From: Methylobacterium tarhaniae
GTDB taxonomy: Bacteria; Pseudomonadota; Alphaproteobacteria; Rhizobiales; Beijerinckiaceae
Length of the DNA stretch: 41,062 bases
NCBI RefSeq assembly: GCF_001043955.1
Contig: NZ_LABZ01000038.1
Location: 1-41,062 of the forward strand
Reading direction: 5' to 3'
A program made the position numbers and the translations under genes. The notes below the pieces were generated by a model, which did not search any database, had not been told where the DNA came from, and worked only from the letters and a program-made list of their open reading frames with translations. Shown piece by piece: positions 1-8,316 of this stretch. Every line of letters starts with the position of its first letter. Positions within the stretch are counted from its first letter, which is position 1.

Positions 1-292
1 TCGCATCTAAATATAACATAGAATATGCATATTAGTTTTTTTTTTTTTTTTAAAAAAAAAAGAGGAAAAGCGAACTCTGGTCGGGTCTCGGGGGCGGGGA
101 GAGGTATAAAAGAGACAGTCCCCCGCCCGCCCCCCGGGCGCCCGCCGCGCTCGAGCGAGGCACGGGCGCCCCACCCGCGAAAATTGACTTTCCGAACCGG
201 ATCACCGACACGGGCGCCCGCCGCGACCGGCGCCGGTCGGGTGGCCCGGCCGGCGCCGCGGGCGTCGGGAATCCCCGGTTCGGAGCAGTGCA
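1..292. other. AT-rich leader with a T16-A10 homopolymer
   Basis: This stretch has no convincing gene. Bases 1-61 are strikingly AT-rich for this genome and contain 16 T (36-51) followed directly by 10 A (52-61). From about 110 the composition returns to very GC-rich. A GGAG at 282-285 serves the TTG start of the next gene. The homopolymer could be an intrinsic terminator tract, an UP-element-like promoter region, or an assembly artefact at a contig end; the sequence alone does not decide. Confidence 0.5.
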
Positions 293-2008
293 TTGACGAG
301 CCTTGCCGCCGGGCGCCGCCCCGGCCGCGCCGCCTCCGTGGGCCTCCTCGCGGAGCGCCTCCTCGATCTCGGGGCGCGCAGCCACGGCGCGGCCTGCGCG
401 CTGCTCGTCGCGCTGTCGCTGGCCTGCTTCCTGCCGGGCTTCGCCTCGCTCCAGCCGATGGACCGGGACGAGCCGCGCTTCGCCCAGGCCTCGAAGCAGA
501 TGCTGGAATCGGGCGACCTCGTCGACATCCGCTTCCAGGGCGAGGCCCGGCACAAGAAGCCGGTCGGCATCTACTGGGCCCAGAGCGCGGTCGTCGCCGC
601 CGGCGAGGCGCTCGGCGTGCCGGGCGCCCGCACCGCCATCTGGCTCTACCGCATCCCCTCGCTCCTCGGCGCGCTCGGTACGGTGCTGCTCGGCTACTGG
701 GCCGCGCTCGCCTTCCTGCCGCGGCGCCAGGCCTTCCTCGCCGCCGCCCTCGTCGGCGCCTCGGTCATGCTGTCGGCCGAGGCGCGGCTCGCCAAGACCG
801 ACGCGCTGCTGACCGCCTGCGCGGTCGCCGCCATGGGGGCTCTCGCCCGGGCCTGGCTCGGCCGCACCGCCGCGATGCGGCTGCCGGCCACCACGGTCCT
901 GACCTTCTGGTTCGCGGTCGCCCTCGGCATCCTGGTCAAGGGGCCGATGGTGCCGCTCTTCGCCGGCCTCGCGGCCCTGTGCCTCTCGGTCTCCGCCCGC
1001 TCCGGCGCCTGGCTCAAGGCGCTCCGGCCGGGCCTCGGCCTCGTCCTGGTGCTGGCCCTGGTGGCGCCGTGGTTCGTCGCCATCACGGTCAAGAGCGGCG
1101 GCGCCTTCTACGGCGAGGCGGTGGGCCACGACATGCTGGGCAAGGTCGGCACCGCGCAGACCCAGCACTGGGCGCCGCCGGGCACCTATCTCCTCGTCAT
1201 CTTCGCCACCTTCTGGCCCGCCGCCGCCTTCGCGGCGATGGCGGTCCCGTTCGCCTGGGCGCATCGCCGGGAGGACGGGGTCGCCTTCCTGGCCGCCTGG
1301 GTGCTGCCGTCCTGGCTGGTCTTCGAGGCGGTGCCGACCAAGCTGCCGCATTACGTGCTGCCGCTCTGCACCGCCCTCGCGATCCTCGCCGTCATGGCGG
1401 TCGCCCGCGGGGCGGTCCACCGCGACCGGCCGGGCGCGCGGTGGGTGGCGCTCCTGGTGCCGTTCATCCCCGCCGGCCTGACGATCGGCCTCGGCGTCGC
1501 CGCCTGGCGCCTCGACGGGGTGATCCCGTGGGCGGGGCTGCCGCTCCTTCTCGCCGCGAGCGCGGTGGCCTTCCTCGCCTGGCGCGCCTTCGTGGACGGC
1601 TTGCCCGAGCGGGCGCTGGCGATCGCGGTGCTCGCCGGGGCGCTGCTGGGGCCGGCGGTGTTCGGGCTCACCCAGCCGGCGCTGGCCGCCCTCAAGGTCT
1701 CGCCGCGGCTCGCCGCGCTGCGCGACGCGCTGCCCTGCCCGAGCCCGAAGGTCGGGACGCTGGGCTACCGCGAGCCGAGCCTGGTCTTCCTGATCGGCAC
1801 CGACCTCGCGATGCTCGATTCCGCCGAGGAGGCCGCCGCCTTCCTGGCCCGGGGCGGCTGCCGCCTCGTCTATGTCGAGGACCGCTTCGCCACGGCCTTC
1901 GCGGCGAGCCAGGCCGGTCCTTCGCCCCGGCAGGTCGGCCGCGTGACGGGCTTCAACATCAACGGCGGCAAGCCGGTCGGCCTGTCGGCCTATGCGGTGA
2001 CGCCGTGA
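293..2008 (+). CDS. GT39 (ArnT/PMT-like) membrane glycosyltransferase
   Basis: A 571-residue polytopic membrane protein of the ArnT/PMT glycosyltransferase family, which moves a sugar from a polyprenyl-phosphate donor onto a lipid A or LPS acceptor at the periplasmic face. The first membrane segment (about 34-52) is followed by the acidic loop motif DRDEPR (57-62), which matches the catalytic D-E loop of the family. About ten more hydrophobic segments follow, then a soluble C-terminal domain of about 100 residues. The start is a TTG with GGAG seven bases upstream; a GTG at 338 is an alternative. The GT2 gene downstream overlaps or nearly abuts it and probably makes its donor lipid. The sugar and acceptor cannot be read from the sequence. 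Confidence 0.85.
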   Translation: MTSLAAGRRPGRAASVGLLAERLLDLGARSHGAACALLVALSLACFLPGFASLQPMDRDEPRFAQASKQMLESGDLVDIRFQGEARHKKPVGIYWAQSAVVAAGEALGVPGARTAIWLYRIPSLLGALGTVLLGYWAALAFLPRRQAFLAAALVGASVMLSAEARLAKTDALLTACAVAAMGALARAWLGRTAAMRLPATTVLTFWFAVALGILVKGPMVPLFAGLAALCLSVSARSGAWLKALRPGLGLVLVLALVAPWFVAITVKSGGAFYGEAVGHDMLGKVGTAQTQHWAPPGTYLLVIFATFWPAAAFAAMAVPFAWAHRREDGVAFLAAWVLPSWLVFEAVPTKLPHYVLPLCTALAILAVMAVARGAVHRDRPGARWVALLVPFIPAGLTIGLGVAAWRLDGVIPWAGLPLLLAASAVAFLAWRAFVDGLPERALAIAVLAGALLGPAVFGLTQPALAALKVSPRLAALRDALPCPSPKVGTLGYREPSLVFLIGTDLAMLDSAEEAAAFLARGGCRLVYVEDRFATAFAASQAGPSPRQVGRVTGFNINGGKPVGLSAYAVTP

Positions 2009-2037
2009 TCCAGCCCCTGCAAGAAAGCGCAAACGCC

Positions 2038-2784
2038 ATGGCCGATCGGGAGGCGATCCGCCTCAGCGTCGTGGTGCCGGTGAAGAACGAGGCCGGCAAC
2101 ATCGCCCCCCTGGTCGCCGAGATCGCGGCGTCCTGCGCGGCGTTGAGCCCGTTCGAGATCATCTACGTCGACGACGGCTCGACCGACGCCACGCCGAAGG
2201 CCCTGGCGGACCTGCGGGCGCGCCATCCGGGCCTGCTGCGGGTGCTGCGCCACCGCGAGAGCTGCGGCCAGAGCGCGGCGGTGCGCACCGGGGTGCTGGC
2301 GGCGCGGGGCGAGCTGGTGGCGACCCTCGACGGCGACGGCCAGAACGATCCGGCCTTCATCCCGGCCCTGGCGGCGGCGCTCGCCGCGGCGGGGCCGCGT
2401 GCCGGGCTGGCCCAGGGCCAGCGGGTCGGCCGCAAGGACGGGCGGCTGAAGATGATCCAATCGCGCATCGCCAACGGGGTGCGCGGCCGCATCCTCAAGG
2501 ACGCGACCCGGGATACCGGCTGCGGCCTGAAGGTCTTCCGCCGGGCGGTGTACCTGCGCCTGCCCTATTTCGATGCGCTCCACCGCTTCATGCCGGCCCT
2601 CGTCGCCCGCGAGGGGTTTGCGGTCGTCCACGCCGACGTGGTCGACCGGCCGCGCTTCACCGGCCGCTCGAATTACGGCCTGTTCGACCGGCTCTGGGTC
2701 GGCATCCTCGATCTCGCCGGGGTGTGGTGGCTGATCCGCCGCCGGCGCCGGGTGCCGGAGGTCGTGGCGGCAGAGACGGAGTAA
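2038..2784 (+). CDS. GT2 family polyprenyl-phosphate sugar synthase-like
   Basis: A 248-residue family 2 glycosyltransferase resembling dolichol-phosphate mannose synthase and ArnC. It should transfer a nucleotide-activated sugar to undecaprenyl phosphate on the cytoplasmic side. The N-terminal GT-A fold is clear: VVVPVKNEAGN at 11-21, DDGS at 45-48 (nucleotide binding) and DGDGQND at 98-104 (metal and donor site). The C-terminus has one hydrophobic stretch (about 220-237) rather than the paired membrane helices of ArnC. The ATG at 2038 is taken as start; a GTG at 2005 overlapping the upstream stop is in frame. It lies between the GT39 and LAB_N genes, as in lipid A modification clusters. Confidence 0.85.
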   Translation: MADREAIRLSVVVPVKNEAGNIAPLVAEIAASCAALSPFEIIYVDDGSTDATPKALADLRARHPGLLRVLRHRESCGQSAAVRTGVLAARGELVATLDGDGQNDPAFIPALAAALAAAGPRAGLAQGQRVGRKDGRLKMIQSRIANGVRGRILKDATRDTGCGLKVFRRAVYLRLPYFDALHRFMPALVAREGFAVVHADVVDRPRFTGRSNYGLFDRLWVGILDLAGVWWLIRRRRRVPEVVAAETE

Positions 2785-2788
2785 CCCG

Positions 2789-3115
2789 ATGGTCGCCGAC
2801 ATCATGCACGGGCTCAGCGCCTATTTCTGGTCGCTGTTCACCGGCCCGGTCGATCTCGTGCTGCTGGTCGGCCTCGTGGGGCAGGGGCTGTTCACCGCCC
2901 GCTTCCTGGTCCAGTGGGTCGCCAGCGAGCGGGCCGGGCGCAGCGTGATCCCGCTCTCGTTCTGGTTCCTGTCCCTCGGCGGCTCGGCGGTGCTGCTCGG
3001 CTACGCGCTCTACCGGCGCGACCCGGTCTTCATCCTCGGCCAGAGCCTCGGCACGGTGATCTACCTGCGCAACCTCGCCCTGGTGTTCCGCGAGCGGCGG
3101 AACACCGGCGCTTGA
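2789..3115 (+). CDS. LAB_N domain small membrane protein (lipid A biosynthesis N-terminal)
   Basis: A 108-residue protein with three hydrophobic segments, matching the LAB_N family (lipid-A-disaccharide synthase N-terminal domain occurring alone). Visible family features are the QGLFTARFLVQW stretch (about 32-43), the SVIPLSFWFLSLGGS stretch, and the YALYRRDPVFILGQ segment followed by YLRNL. Stand-alone LAB_N proteins occur beside GT2 and GT39 genes and are thought to help export or flip the lipid-linked sugar; this is family knowledge and the exact role is unproven. It starts four bases after the GT2 stop and is the last gene of the operon, followed by a strong hairpin. Confidence 0.85.
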   Translation: MVADIMHGLSAYFWSLFTGPVDLVLLVGLVGQGLFTARFLVQWVASERAGRSVIPLSFWFLSLGGSAVLLGYALYRRDPVFILGQSLGTVIYLRNLALVFRERRNTGA

Positions 3116-3119
3116 AGGG

Positions 3120-3141
3120 GCGCCCCGGCGAGCCGGGGCGC
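3120..3141. terminator. Hairpin between convergent genes
   Basis: A perfect 10-bp inverted repeat (3120-3129 and 3132-3141) with a two-base centre lies five bases after the LAB_N stop and before the 3' end of the minus-strand PRC-barrel gene. There is no T run, so termination is likely but not certain; it could act in both directions. Confidence 0.5.
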
Positions 3142-3162
3142 ATGACGGAGGCGGACCGGCCG

Positions 3163-3591
3163 TCAGCCCTTCTTCTTGTAGTCGAAGGCCGGGGCCTTGT
3201 TCAGCTCGTCCTTGGTGGCGTTCACGACCGCCTTCCAGCTGTCGCCGTCCCGGGTCAGCGTCACGCTGTCGGGGCCGACCGCGACGTAGCGCTCGCCGAT
3301 GCCGAGGAAGCCGCCGACGCCGAGGATCACCGCCTGCACGGTCTTGCCGTCCACGATCACCAGGTCGGCGATGTCGCCGATGGACTCGTTCTGGGCGTTG
3401 GTGACCTTGGTGCCGAGGATGCGCGAGGTCACCGCGGCGGTGGGCTCGAGGGTGACGAACTGCACCGTGGCGGTCTTGACCTGCTGGGTCGTCATCGCGC
3501 CGGTCGCGTCCTGCTGCGTCGCGGTCTGGGCCAGGGCCGGCGCGCAGGCGAGGAGGAGGGCGGCCGTCGCGAGGGCGGTCTTCAGCGTCAT
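3163..3591 (-). CDS. Secreted PRC-barrel domain protein
   Basis: A 142-residue protein with a clear Sec signal peptide (hydrophobic stretch about 6-20, AQA cleavage site near 20-22) and a PRC-barrel-like domain. The domain is visible around 58-110: a strand pair with LGTKVTN, then ESIGDIADLVI, then a segment ending AVILGVGGFLGIGERYVAV, the usual pattern of PRC-barrel proteins in Rhizobiales. The C-terminus is lysine-rich. The start is supported by GGAG upstream. Such proteins are common in this group and are linked to envelope or stress functions, but no specific role can be given. It converges on the LAB_N operon. Confidence 0.8.
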   Translation of the reverse strand: MTLKTALATAALLLACAPALAQTATQQDATGAMTTQQVKTATVQFVTLEPTAAVTSRILGTKVTNAQNESIGDIADLVIVDGKTVQAVILGVGGFLGIGERYVAVGPDSVTLTRDGDSWKAVVNATKDELNKAPAFDYKKKG

Positions 3592-3764
3592 GGGGTTCTC
3601 CGAGGAGGCGCGCGCCCTGGAGCGGCGCGGGCCTTGCGCAGAACGGGCGGGGGCCGGCCGGGTTCCGCATCGTCAGTTTTCCGGCGATCGATCGGCCACC
3701 GCATGGTGCAACGCGGCCACGCCGCCCCATCTATGCGGGTGCGGCGCAGCGGTTGCGGCCGGGT

Positions 3765-3829
3765 CACGGCCAAGAGCCACAGCCAAGTGCCACAGCCGAG
3801 TGCCACAGCCGAGAATCAGAGCCGAGGCT
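3765..3829 (+). repeat. Five tandem 13-bp repeats upstream of the GlsB-like gene
   Basis: Five consecutive 13-bp units start at 3765, 3778, 3791, 3804 and 3817. The consensus is CACAGCCGAGTGC; the middle copies differ at one or two bases and the last is more diverged. The array ends 14 bp before the ATG of the next gene, so it occupies the 5' leader or promoter. It lies outside any coding frame I accept. Confidence 0.8.
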
Positions 3830-3843
3830 CACAGGGGAACAGC

Positions 3844-4131
3844 ATGGACGGTCACGTGTACGGAGCGCTCGGACAGCCGGGCGTCGGGCTCCTGATGGCC
3901 ATCGTCATCGGTGCGCTGGCGGGCTGGCTGGCGGAGCGCTTCATGAACTCCAACATGGGCCTGCTCGGCAACATCGTGCTCGGCATCATCGGCGGCGTGG
4001 TCGGCAACTTCCTGGCGGCCCAGCTCCACATCCCGATCTTCGGGTTCTGGCGCAACCTGATCTCCGCCACCATCGGGGCGGTCATCATCATCGCGGTGGT
4101 GCGGGCGGTCCGGGGCGAACGGCGCTACTGA
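3844..4131 (+). CDS. GlsB/YeaQ/YmgE family stress-response membrane protein
   Basis: A 95-residue, three-helix membrane protein of the transglycosylase-associated (YeaQ/YmgE/GlsB) family. The first helix contains AIVIGALAGWLAERFM (about 19-34), followed by the glycine-rich GLLGNIVLGIIGGVVGNFLAA typical of the family, and a last helix with ATIGAVIIIAVVRAV. The family is small, integral to the inner membrane and often stress-induced; its biochemical function is unknown. An AGGGGAAC sequence lies just before the ATG. The 13-bp repeat array lies immediately upstream and may affect its expression. Confidence 0.85.
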   Translation: MDGHVYGALGQPGVGLLMAIVIGALAGWLAERFMNSNMGLLGNIVLGIIGGVVGNFLAAQLHIPIFGFWRNLISATIGAVIIIAVVRAVRGERRY

Positions 4132-4347
4132 CCGTCGGGCCACGGCGGCAGGAACCGCCTCATCGTGCGGCGGCAAGCCCGGGCGGGCGCCGCCGCAGGA
4201 CGGCGGGAGCACGGATCGACGGCGCGCCGCGCGGCGGCGCGTCACGCCCCATTTGCCCCGGCGGCCCGGACATCTTAAGTCAGAACCGCGCCGCGAGGGG
4301 TTCGCGGGCACTTCTTCGTCTCGAAACCCCTTGCCGACCCGGATCCC

Positions 4348-5310
4348 ATGGCCGTCGTCCTCGATCTCCTGCGCAACGACCAGCGCCCGCGTCACCCGGA
4401 GAAGGCGCATCGGCCCGATCAGCCGATCCTGCGCAAGCCGGACTGGATCCGCGTCAAGGCGCCGGGCTCGCCGAAATGGGCCGAGACCCAGGCCATCGTG
4501 CGCGAGAACAAGCTCGTGACGGTGTGCGAGGAGGCGGGCTGCCCCAATATCGGCGAGTGCTGGGAGAAGAAGCACGCCACCTTCATGATCATGGGGGATA
4601 CCTGCACCCGGGCCTGCGCGTTCTGCAACGTGCGCACCGGGATGCCGGACGCCCTCGACGCCGCCGAGCCCGAGCGGGTGGCGGAGGCTGTGGCCAAGCT
4701 CGGCCTGCACCACGTCGTCATCACCTCGGTCGACCGCGACGACCTCAAGGACGGGGGCGCGGCGCATTTCGCGGCCGTCATCGGCGCGATCCGGCGCCTG
4801 AGCCCCACCACCACGGTCGAGATCCTGACCCCCGACTTCCTGCGCAAGGACGGCGCCCTGGAGATCGTGGTGGCGGCCCGCCCCGACGTGTTCAACCACA
4901 ACCTGGAGACCGTGCCGTCGAAGTACCTGACGGTGCGCCCGGGCGCCCGCTACTTCCACTCCATCCGCCTGCTTCAGCGGGTGAAGGAGCTCGACCCCAC
5001 CATCTTCACCAAGTCGGGGATCATGGTGGGCCTCGGCGAGGAGCGCAACGAGGTGCTCCAGCTGATGGACGACCTGCGCTCGGCCGAGGTCGACTTCCTG
5101 ACCATCGGGCAATATTTGCAGCCGACCAAGAAGCACCATCCGGTGCTCTCCTTCGTGACGCCGGACGCGTTCAAGGCCTACGAGACCACGGCCTACGCCA
5201 AGGGCTTCCTGCTCGTCTCGGCGACGCCGCTCACCCGCTCCTCCCACCATGCCGGCGAGGATTTCGCCCGGCTCAAGCAGGCCCGGCTCGACCGGCTGGG
5301 GACCGTCTGA
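4348..5310 (+). CDS. lipA: Lipoyl synthase
   Basis: A 320-residue radical-SAM enzyme that inserts two sulfur atoms into the octanoyl chain on lipoyl domains of 2-oxoacid dehydrogenases and the glycine cleavage system. Both iron-sulfur clusters are visible: the auxiliary cluster cysteines C60, C65 and C71, and the radical-SAM CxxxCxxC at C86, C90 and C93. The C-terminal RSS motif that ligates the auxiliary cluster is at 297-299, followed by HHAGEDF. Length fits the family. The Coq10-like gene starts four bases after its stop, so the two are probably co-transcribed, as is common in Alphaproteobacteria. Confidence 0.97.
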   Translation: MAVVLDLLRNDQRPRHPEKAHRPDQPILRKPDWIRVKAPGSPKWAETQAIVRENKLVTVCEEAGCPNIGECWEKKHATFMIMGDTCTRACAFCNVRTGMPDALDAAEPERVAEAVAKLGLHHVVITSVDRDDLKDGGAAHFAAVIGAIRRLSPTTTVEILTPDFLRKDGALEIVVAARPDVFNHNLETVPSKYLTVRPGARYFHSIRLLQRVKELDPTIFTKSGIMVGLGEERNEVLQLMDDLRSAEVDFLTIGQYLQPTKKHHPVLSFVTPDAFKAYETTAYAKGFLLVSATPLTRSSHHAGEDFARLKQARLDRLGTV

Positions 5311-5314
5311 CCCG

Positions 5315-5770
5315 ATGCCGAGCTTCCGCACCACCCGCACCGTCCGCCACAGCCCGACGGAGATGTTCGACCTCGTCGCCGACGTCGAGCGCTACCCCGA
5401 ATTCCTGCCGCTCTGCGACTCCCTGCGGGTGCTGCGCCGGCAGGAGGGCGAGGACGGCACCGAGACCCTCGTGGCCGACATGGGCGTCGGCTACAAGGCG
5501 ATCTCGGAGCACTTCACCACCCGGGTCCGCCTCGACCGGCCGAATCTGAAGATCCTGGCCGAGTACATCGACGGCCCGTTCCGCCACCTCGAGAACCGCT
5601 GGACGTTTCGCGAAGCGCCGAACGGCGGATGCACGGTCGAGTTCTTCATCACCTACGAGTTCAAGAGCCTGGCGCTCGGCCTGCTCATGGGCAAGATGTT
5701 CGACCGGGCGTTCCGCAAGTTCACCGACGCGTTCGAGAGCCGGGCGGACCGGTTGTACGCGCGGGCGTAA
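5315..5770 (+). CDS. RatA/Coq10-like START domain protein
   Basis: A 151-residue single-domain protein of the polyketide cyclase/START superfamily, closest to Coq10 and RatA. The N-terminal strand and helix have the typical pattern MPSFRTTRTVRHSPTEMFDL followed by VADVERYPEFLPLC. The middle contains FTTRVRLDRP and the C-terminal half contains YEFKSLALGLLMG, then a long helix. Coq10 homologues bind ubiquinone and support respiration; RatA of E. coli was reported to block ribosome subunit joining. Adjacency to lipA favours a respiratory, quinone-chaperone role (inference). Confidence 0.85.
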   Translation: MPSFRTTRTVRHSPTEMFDLVADVERYPEFLPLCDSLRVLRRQEGEDGTETLVADMGVGYKAISEHFTTRVRLDRPNLKILAEYIDGPFRHLENRWTFREAPNGGCTVEFFITYEFKSLALGLLMGKMFDRAFRKFTDAFESRADRLYARA

Positions 5771-6179
5771 CGTCACGTCGGGACGGGGCTCGCGCCAGGA
5801 AGTCCCGGGCGACCGGCCAGGCTTCGCCCGGGCCCTTAGGCCCAGGCGCTTCGGCCCAGGCACTTCGGCCGTCACCGGTCGAGCCGAGCCAGCCCCCGGC
5901 GAAGCCGGCCCGAGGGGAGAAGGCCGCGCGCCTGCCGACAGGCAGAGCAAGCCGCCGCGAGAATCATCCGTCCCTGCGCGCGGAATGTGCGCTGGAACAC
6001 GCCGGGGGCGGCAGCCCGGGCCTAACCTCCGACTACCTCGCGAGGTCCCGATGCCGCCGCAAGATCGTTCGGCGATCGGCCGCGGCTCTTCGTCCTGCCG
6101 CGACCTTCCCCGATGACCCGGCCCCCTTGACCGTCCACGCGAGGCTCCGGAGTCCCACCCTGCCTGAAGGGGGTGCTCG
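5771..6179. other. 409-bp intergenic region
   Basis: I see no credible gene here. Open frames on both strands are very arginine- and proline-rich and look like chance frames in GC-rich DNA. A 14-bp tandem pair (5839-5852 and 5853-5866, one mismatch) is the only repeat noticed. A promoter for the next gene probably lies near the right end, but none is clear. Confidence 0.5.
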
Positions 6180-6656
6180 ATGACCCATCCGTGGCCCCAC
6201 CACCACACCGACGGTTCGGTGCACTATACCCATTGCTGGCCCGAGGCCGTCGAGGCCCTGCCGGCCTCCGAGCCGGTGCGGCCCGATTGGCGCCGGCGCC
6301 TGCGTGGCGCCGCCGGCATGCTCGGTGCCTCCGGCCTCGCGGCCGGGGCGATCTGGTTCGCCATGCTCTGCGACCCGACCGTCTCCCGCGCCGCCCTGCC
6401 GCCCTCGGCGGATGTCTGCACCAATGCCGGCCACGCCGTGCGGGTCTGGTTCGACGCCGAGACCGCGCGGCGCGCCCGCGTCGCGATCGCGCCGCACCAG
6501 CACGCCTTCAACAGCATGCTGCTGTGGTACCGCTCGGCGGAAGGCAAATGCGCCGCCGGCCGCACCCAGGAGGCGGTCCGCAGCTTCCAGTCCCTGGAGC
6601 GGATGATCGCCGGGTTCGACGCGAACCGCCAGGACCGGGACGAGGCCGGGGAGTAA
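6180..6656 (+). CDS. Hypothetical single-pass membrane protein
   Basis: A 158-residue protein that I do not assign to a family. It starts with a histidine-rich cytoplasmic segment (MTHPWPHHHTDG), then a basic patch (WRRRLRG near 38-45) before one membrane helix (about 46-63), giving an expected N-in topology. The periplasmic part has cysteines (CDPT, DVCTN and GKCAAG) that could form disulfides, and ends in an acidic tail. Codon use is like the neighbouring core genes. An AAGGGGG sequence precedes the start. Possibly lineage-specific to Methylobacterium-like bacteria. Confidence 0.65.
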   Translation: MTHPWPHHHTDGSVHYTHCWPEAVEALPASEPVRPDWRRRLRGAAGMLGASGLAAGAIWFAMLCDPTVSRAALPPSADVCTNAGHAVRVWFDAETARRARVAIAPHQHAFNSMLLWYRSAEGKCAAGRTQEAVRSFQSLERMIAGFDANRQDRDEAGE

Positions 6657-6733
6657 GCGCTCCCCTGCAGACAGCCCCTTGCGCGCCGCGTCCGATCGCG
6701 CTTGGCTCCCCCGGCGATGACGGGAGGGGCGGG

Positions 6734-7474
6734 ATGCCGGATGGTCTGACCTTCGTGCTGGTGCACGGCGCCTGGCACGGCGGCTGGTGCTGGGCGCGCG
6801 TCGCCGCGCTCCTCCGGGCGCGAGGCCACCGGGTCTTCACGCCGACCTGCACCGGCCTCGGCGAGCGGGCCCATCTCCTCTCCCGGACCCTCACCCTCGA
6901 CACCTTCGTGCGCGACGTCGCCGGGGTGATCGCGGCCGAGGAGCTGACGGAGGTCGTGCTGGTCGGCCATTCCTTCGGGGGCCTGGCGATCAGCGGCGTC
7001 GCCGAAGCGATGCCGGAGCGGCTGCGCCACCTCGTCTATCTCGATGCGCTGATCGCGGAGCCGGGCCGGGCGCCCTTCGACGGGCTGCCGCCCGAGGTCG
7101 TGGCGGCCCGCCGCCGCGCCGCCGCGGAATCGAGCGGAGGCCTGAGCCTGCCGCCGCCTCCCGCGGAGGCCTTCGGGGTGCTCGACCCGGCGGATGCGGC
7201 CTGGGTCGAGCGGCGCCTGACGCCGCATCCCCTGAGCACCTACGAGAGCCCGTTGCCGATCCGCGGCCCGGTCGGCAACGGCCTGCCGCGGACTTACGTC
7301 GATTGCACCGCGCCGTCCTACGCCACCCTCGACGGCGTCAAGGATCGGGTGCGGCGCCAGCCCGGCTGGGGCTGGCGCGACCTCGCCACCGGACACGACG
7401 CCATGGTGAGCGCGCCCGGCCCGCTCGCCGACCTGCTGGTCGAACTCGGCCAAGGCCGAGCCTCGCCCCCCTGA
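6734..7474 (+). CDS. Alpha/beta hydrolase (EstC/salicylate-esterase-like)
   Basis: A 246-residue alpha/beta hydrolase of the subgroup that includes plant hydroxynitrile lyase and methyl salicylate esterase-like proteins and bacterial EstC. It has the oxyanion motif HGAWHGGWCW at 11-20, the nucleophile elbow GHSFGG with Ser80, and a C-terminal ATGHDAM whose histidine completes the triad. The segment GLGERAHLLS after strand 3 is also typical. No signal peptide, so cytoplasmic. The start at 6734 has GGGAGGGG upstream. The substrate is not predictable from sequence; an ester hydrolase is the safest call. Confidence 0.85.
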   Translation: MPDGLTFVLVHGAWHGGWCWARVAALLRARGHRVFTPTCTGLGERAHLLSRTLTLDTFVRDVAGVIAAEELTEVVLVGHSFGGLAISGVAEAMPERLRHLVYLDALIAEPGRAPFDGLPPEVVAARRRAAAESSGGLSLPPPPAEAFGVLDPADAAWVERRLTPHPLSTYESPLPIRGPVGNGLPRTYVDCTAPSYATLDGVKDRVRRQPGWGWRDLATGHDAMVSAPGPLADLLVELGQGRASPP

Positions 7475-7500
7475 GCCTCGCCCTCTCTCGGCGATGGCCG

Positions 7501-7785
7501 TCAGCCCATCGTCACCACGGTGCGGCCCGGATCGATCTCGATCAGCCGCAGGCCGAAGCTGCGCCCCTCCTGCGCCTCCCAGTCGGCGAGCACGGCGTTG
7601 ACCCGCTCGGGGCCCTCCTCGGCCAGGGTGCGGGTGCCCACCGGCTCCTCGATGGCGTGCATGATCTCGCCCATCAACCGGGCGCGGGCCGGCTCCTCGG
7701 CGGGCCCGGCGGCGGCGCAATAGGCGGCGACGATCTGCTCCGACAGGGCCTCGATCACGGCCTGGTTCACGGAGGTCATGCCCAT
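7501..7785 (-). CDS. Small conserved hypothetical protein
   Basis: A 94-residue acidic soluble protein with a mostly helical N-terminal half (NQAVIEALSEQIVAAYCAAA) and a short beta C-terminus ending GLRLIEIDPGRTVVTMG. I do not recognise the family. The start has a purine-rich GGGGAGAG ribosome-binding sequence upstream. It lies 88 bp downstream of another small minus-strand gene and may share its transcript. Codon use matches the core genome. Confidence 0.6.
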   Translation of the reverse strand: MGMTSVNQAVIEALSEQIVAAYCAAAGPAEEPARARLMGEIMHAIEEPVGTRTLAEEGPERVNAVLADWEAQEGRSFGLRLIEIDPGRTVVTMG

Positions 7786-7873
7786 GCTGCGCTCTCCCCT
7801 TCGACAGGGCGGTGCCCTGCCCCCTGAACCGGGACAACGCGGAGGGGACGGAGCGGTGCCGCCCGCCTCCGGG

Positions 7874-8185
7874 TCACCCCGCCTGCTGCTGGCCCGCGGC
7901 GCGGTGGGCGGCGAGCGTCACGACCTCGGCGGAGGGGGCCTCCTTCTGGCCCTGGCCCATCATGAAGATCACCGGGCTGCGCGGCATGTAGCCGGGGTTG
8001 CGGCGAAGGTTCAGCAGTTGCTGCAGCTCCACCGCGGTCAGGTCCTTCGGCGTGGCGTCGCGCCAGACATGGCCGGGCGAGGCGGTGCGGGCGAAGGGCC
8101 ACCAGGAGCGGCGCTCGGTCTCGACCTGCAGGACGAGCTTGCCGGTGAAGGTCTTGCGGAAATTGAAGCGACCCGTGATGGCCAT
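7874..8185 (-). CDS. Small conserved hypothetical protein
   Basis: A 103-residue protein without signal peptide or membrane helix. It begins MAITGRFNFRKTFTGKLVLQ and continues with a tryptophan-rich segment (RRSWWPFARTASPGHVWRDA), then a helix DLTAVELQQLLNLR. The ATG at 8185 is chosen because GGAGGA lies six bases upstream; an in-frame ATG at 8209 has no such support. The family is not recognised, but the aromatic conservation pattern looks like a real folded protein. It is divergent from the ChaC-like gene. Confidence 0.65.
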   Translation of the reverse strand: MAITGRFNFRKTFTGKLVLQVETERRSWWPFARTASPGHVWRDATPKDLTAVELQQLLNLRRNPGYMPRSPVIFMMGQGQKEAPSAEVVTLAAHRAAGQQQAG

Positions 8186-8316
8186 GACGCGTCCTCCATT
8201 CCCGGACAACCTGGACCTGTGCGACTTAGCACAGCACTAACATGGGGCGGCCACGCTTGGCAGGAAACCCGCGAGGGACATTGCCGCGCTGCCGCACCCC
8301 CTCACTAACGGTTGCG

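Noticed and set aside
184..212. TTGACT at 184 as a -35 box for the GT39 gene
   Set aside because: No acceptable -10 sequence lies 16-18 bases downstream, so it is not supported.
25..2784. A plus-strand frame covering the first 2.7 kb as one 919-codon protein
   Set aside because: Only its last 248 codons, the GT2 gene, are real. The rest is an alternative frame of the GT39 gene with unnatural composition.
4253..4281. TTGCCC with TAAGTC at 17-base spacing as a lipA promoter
   Set aside because: The -10 element matches too poorly to report as a feature.
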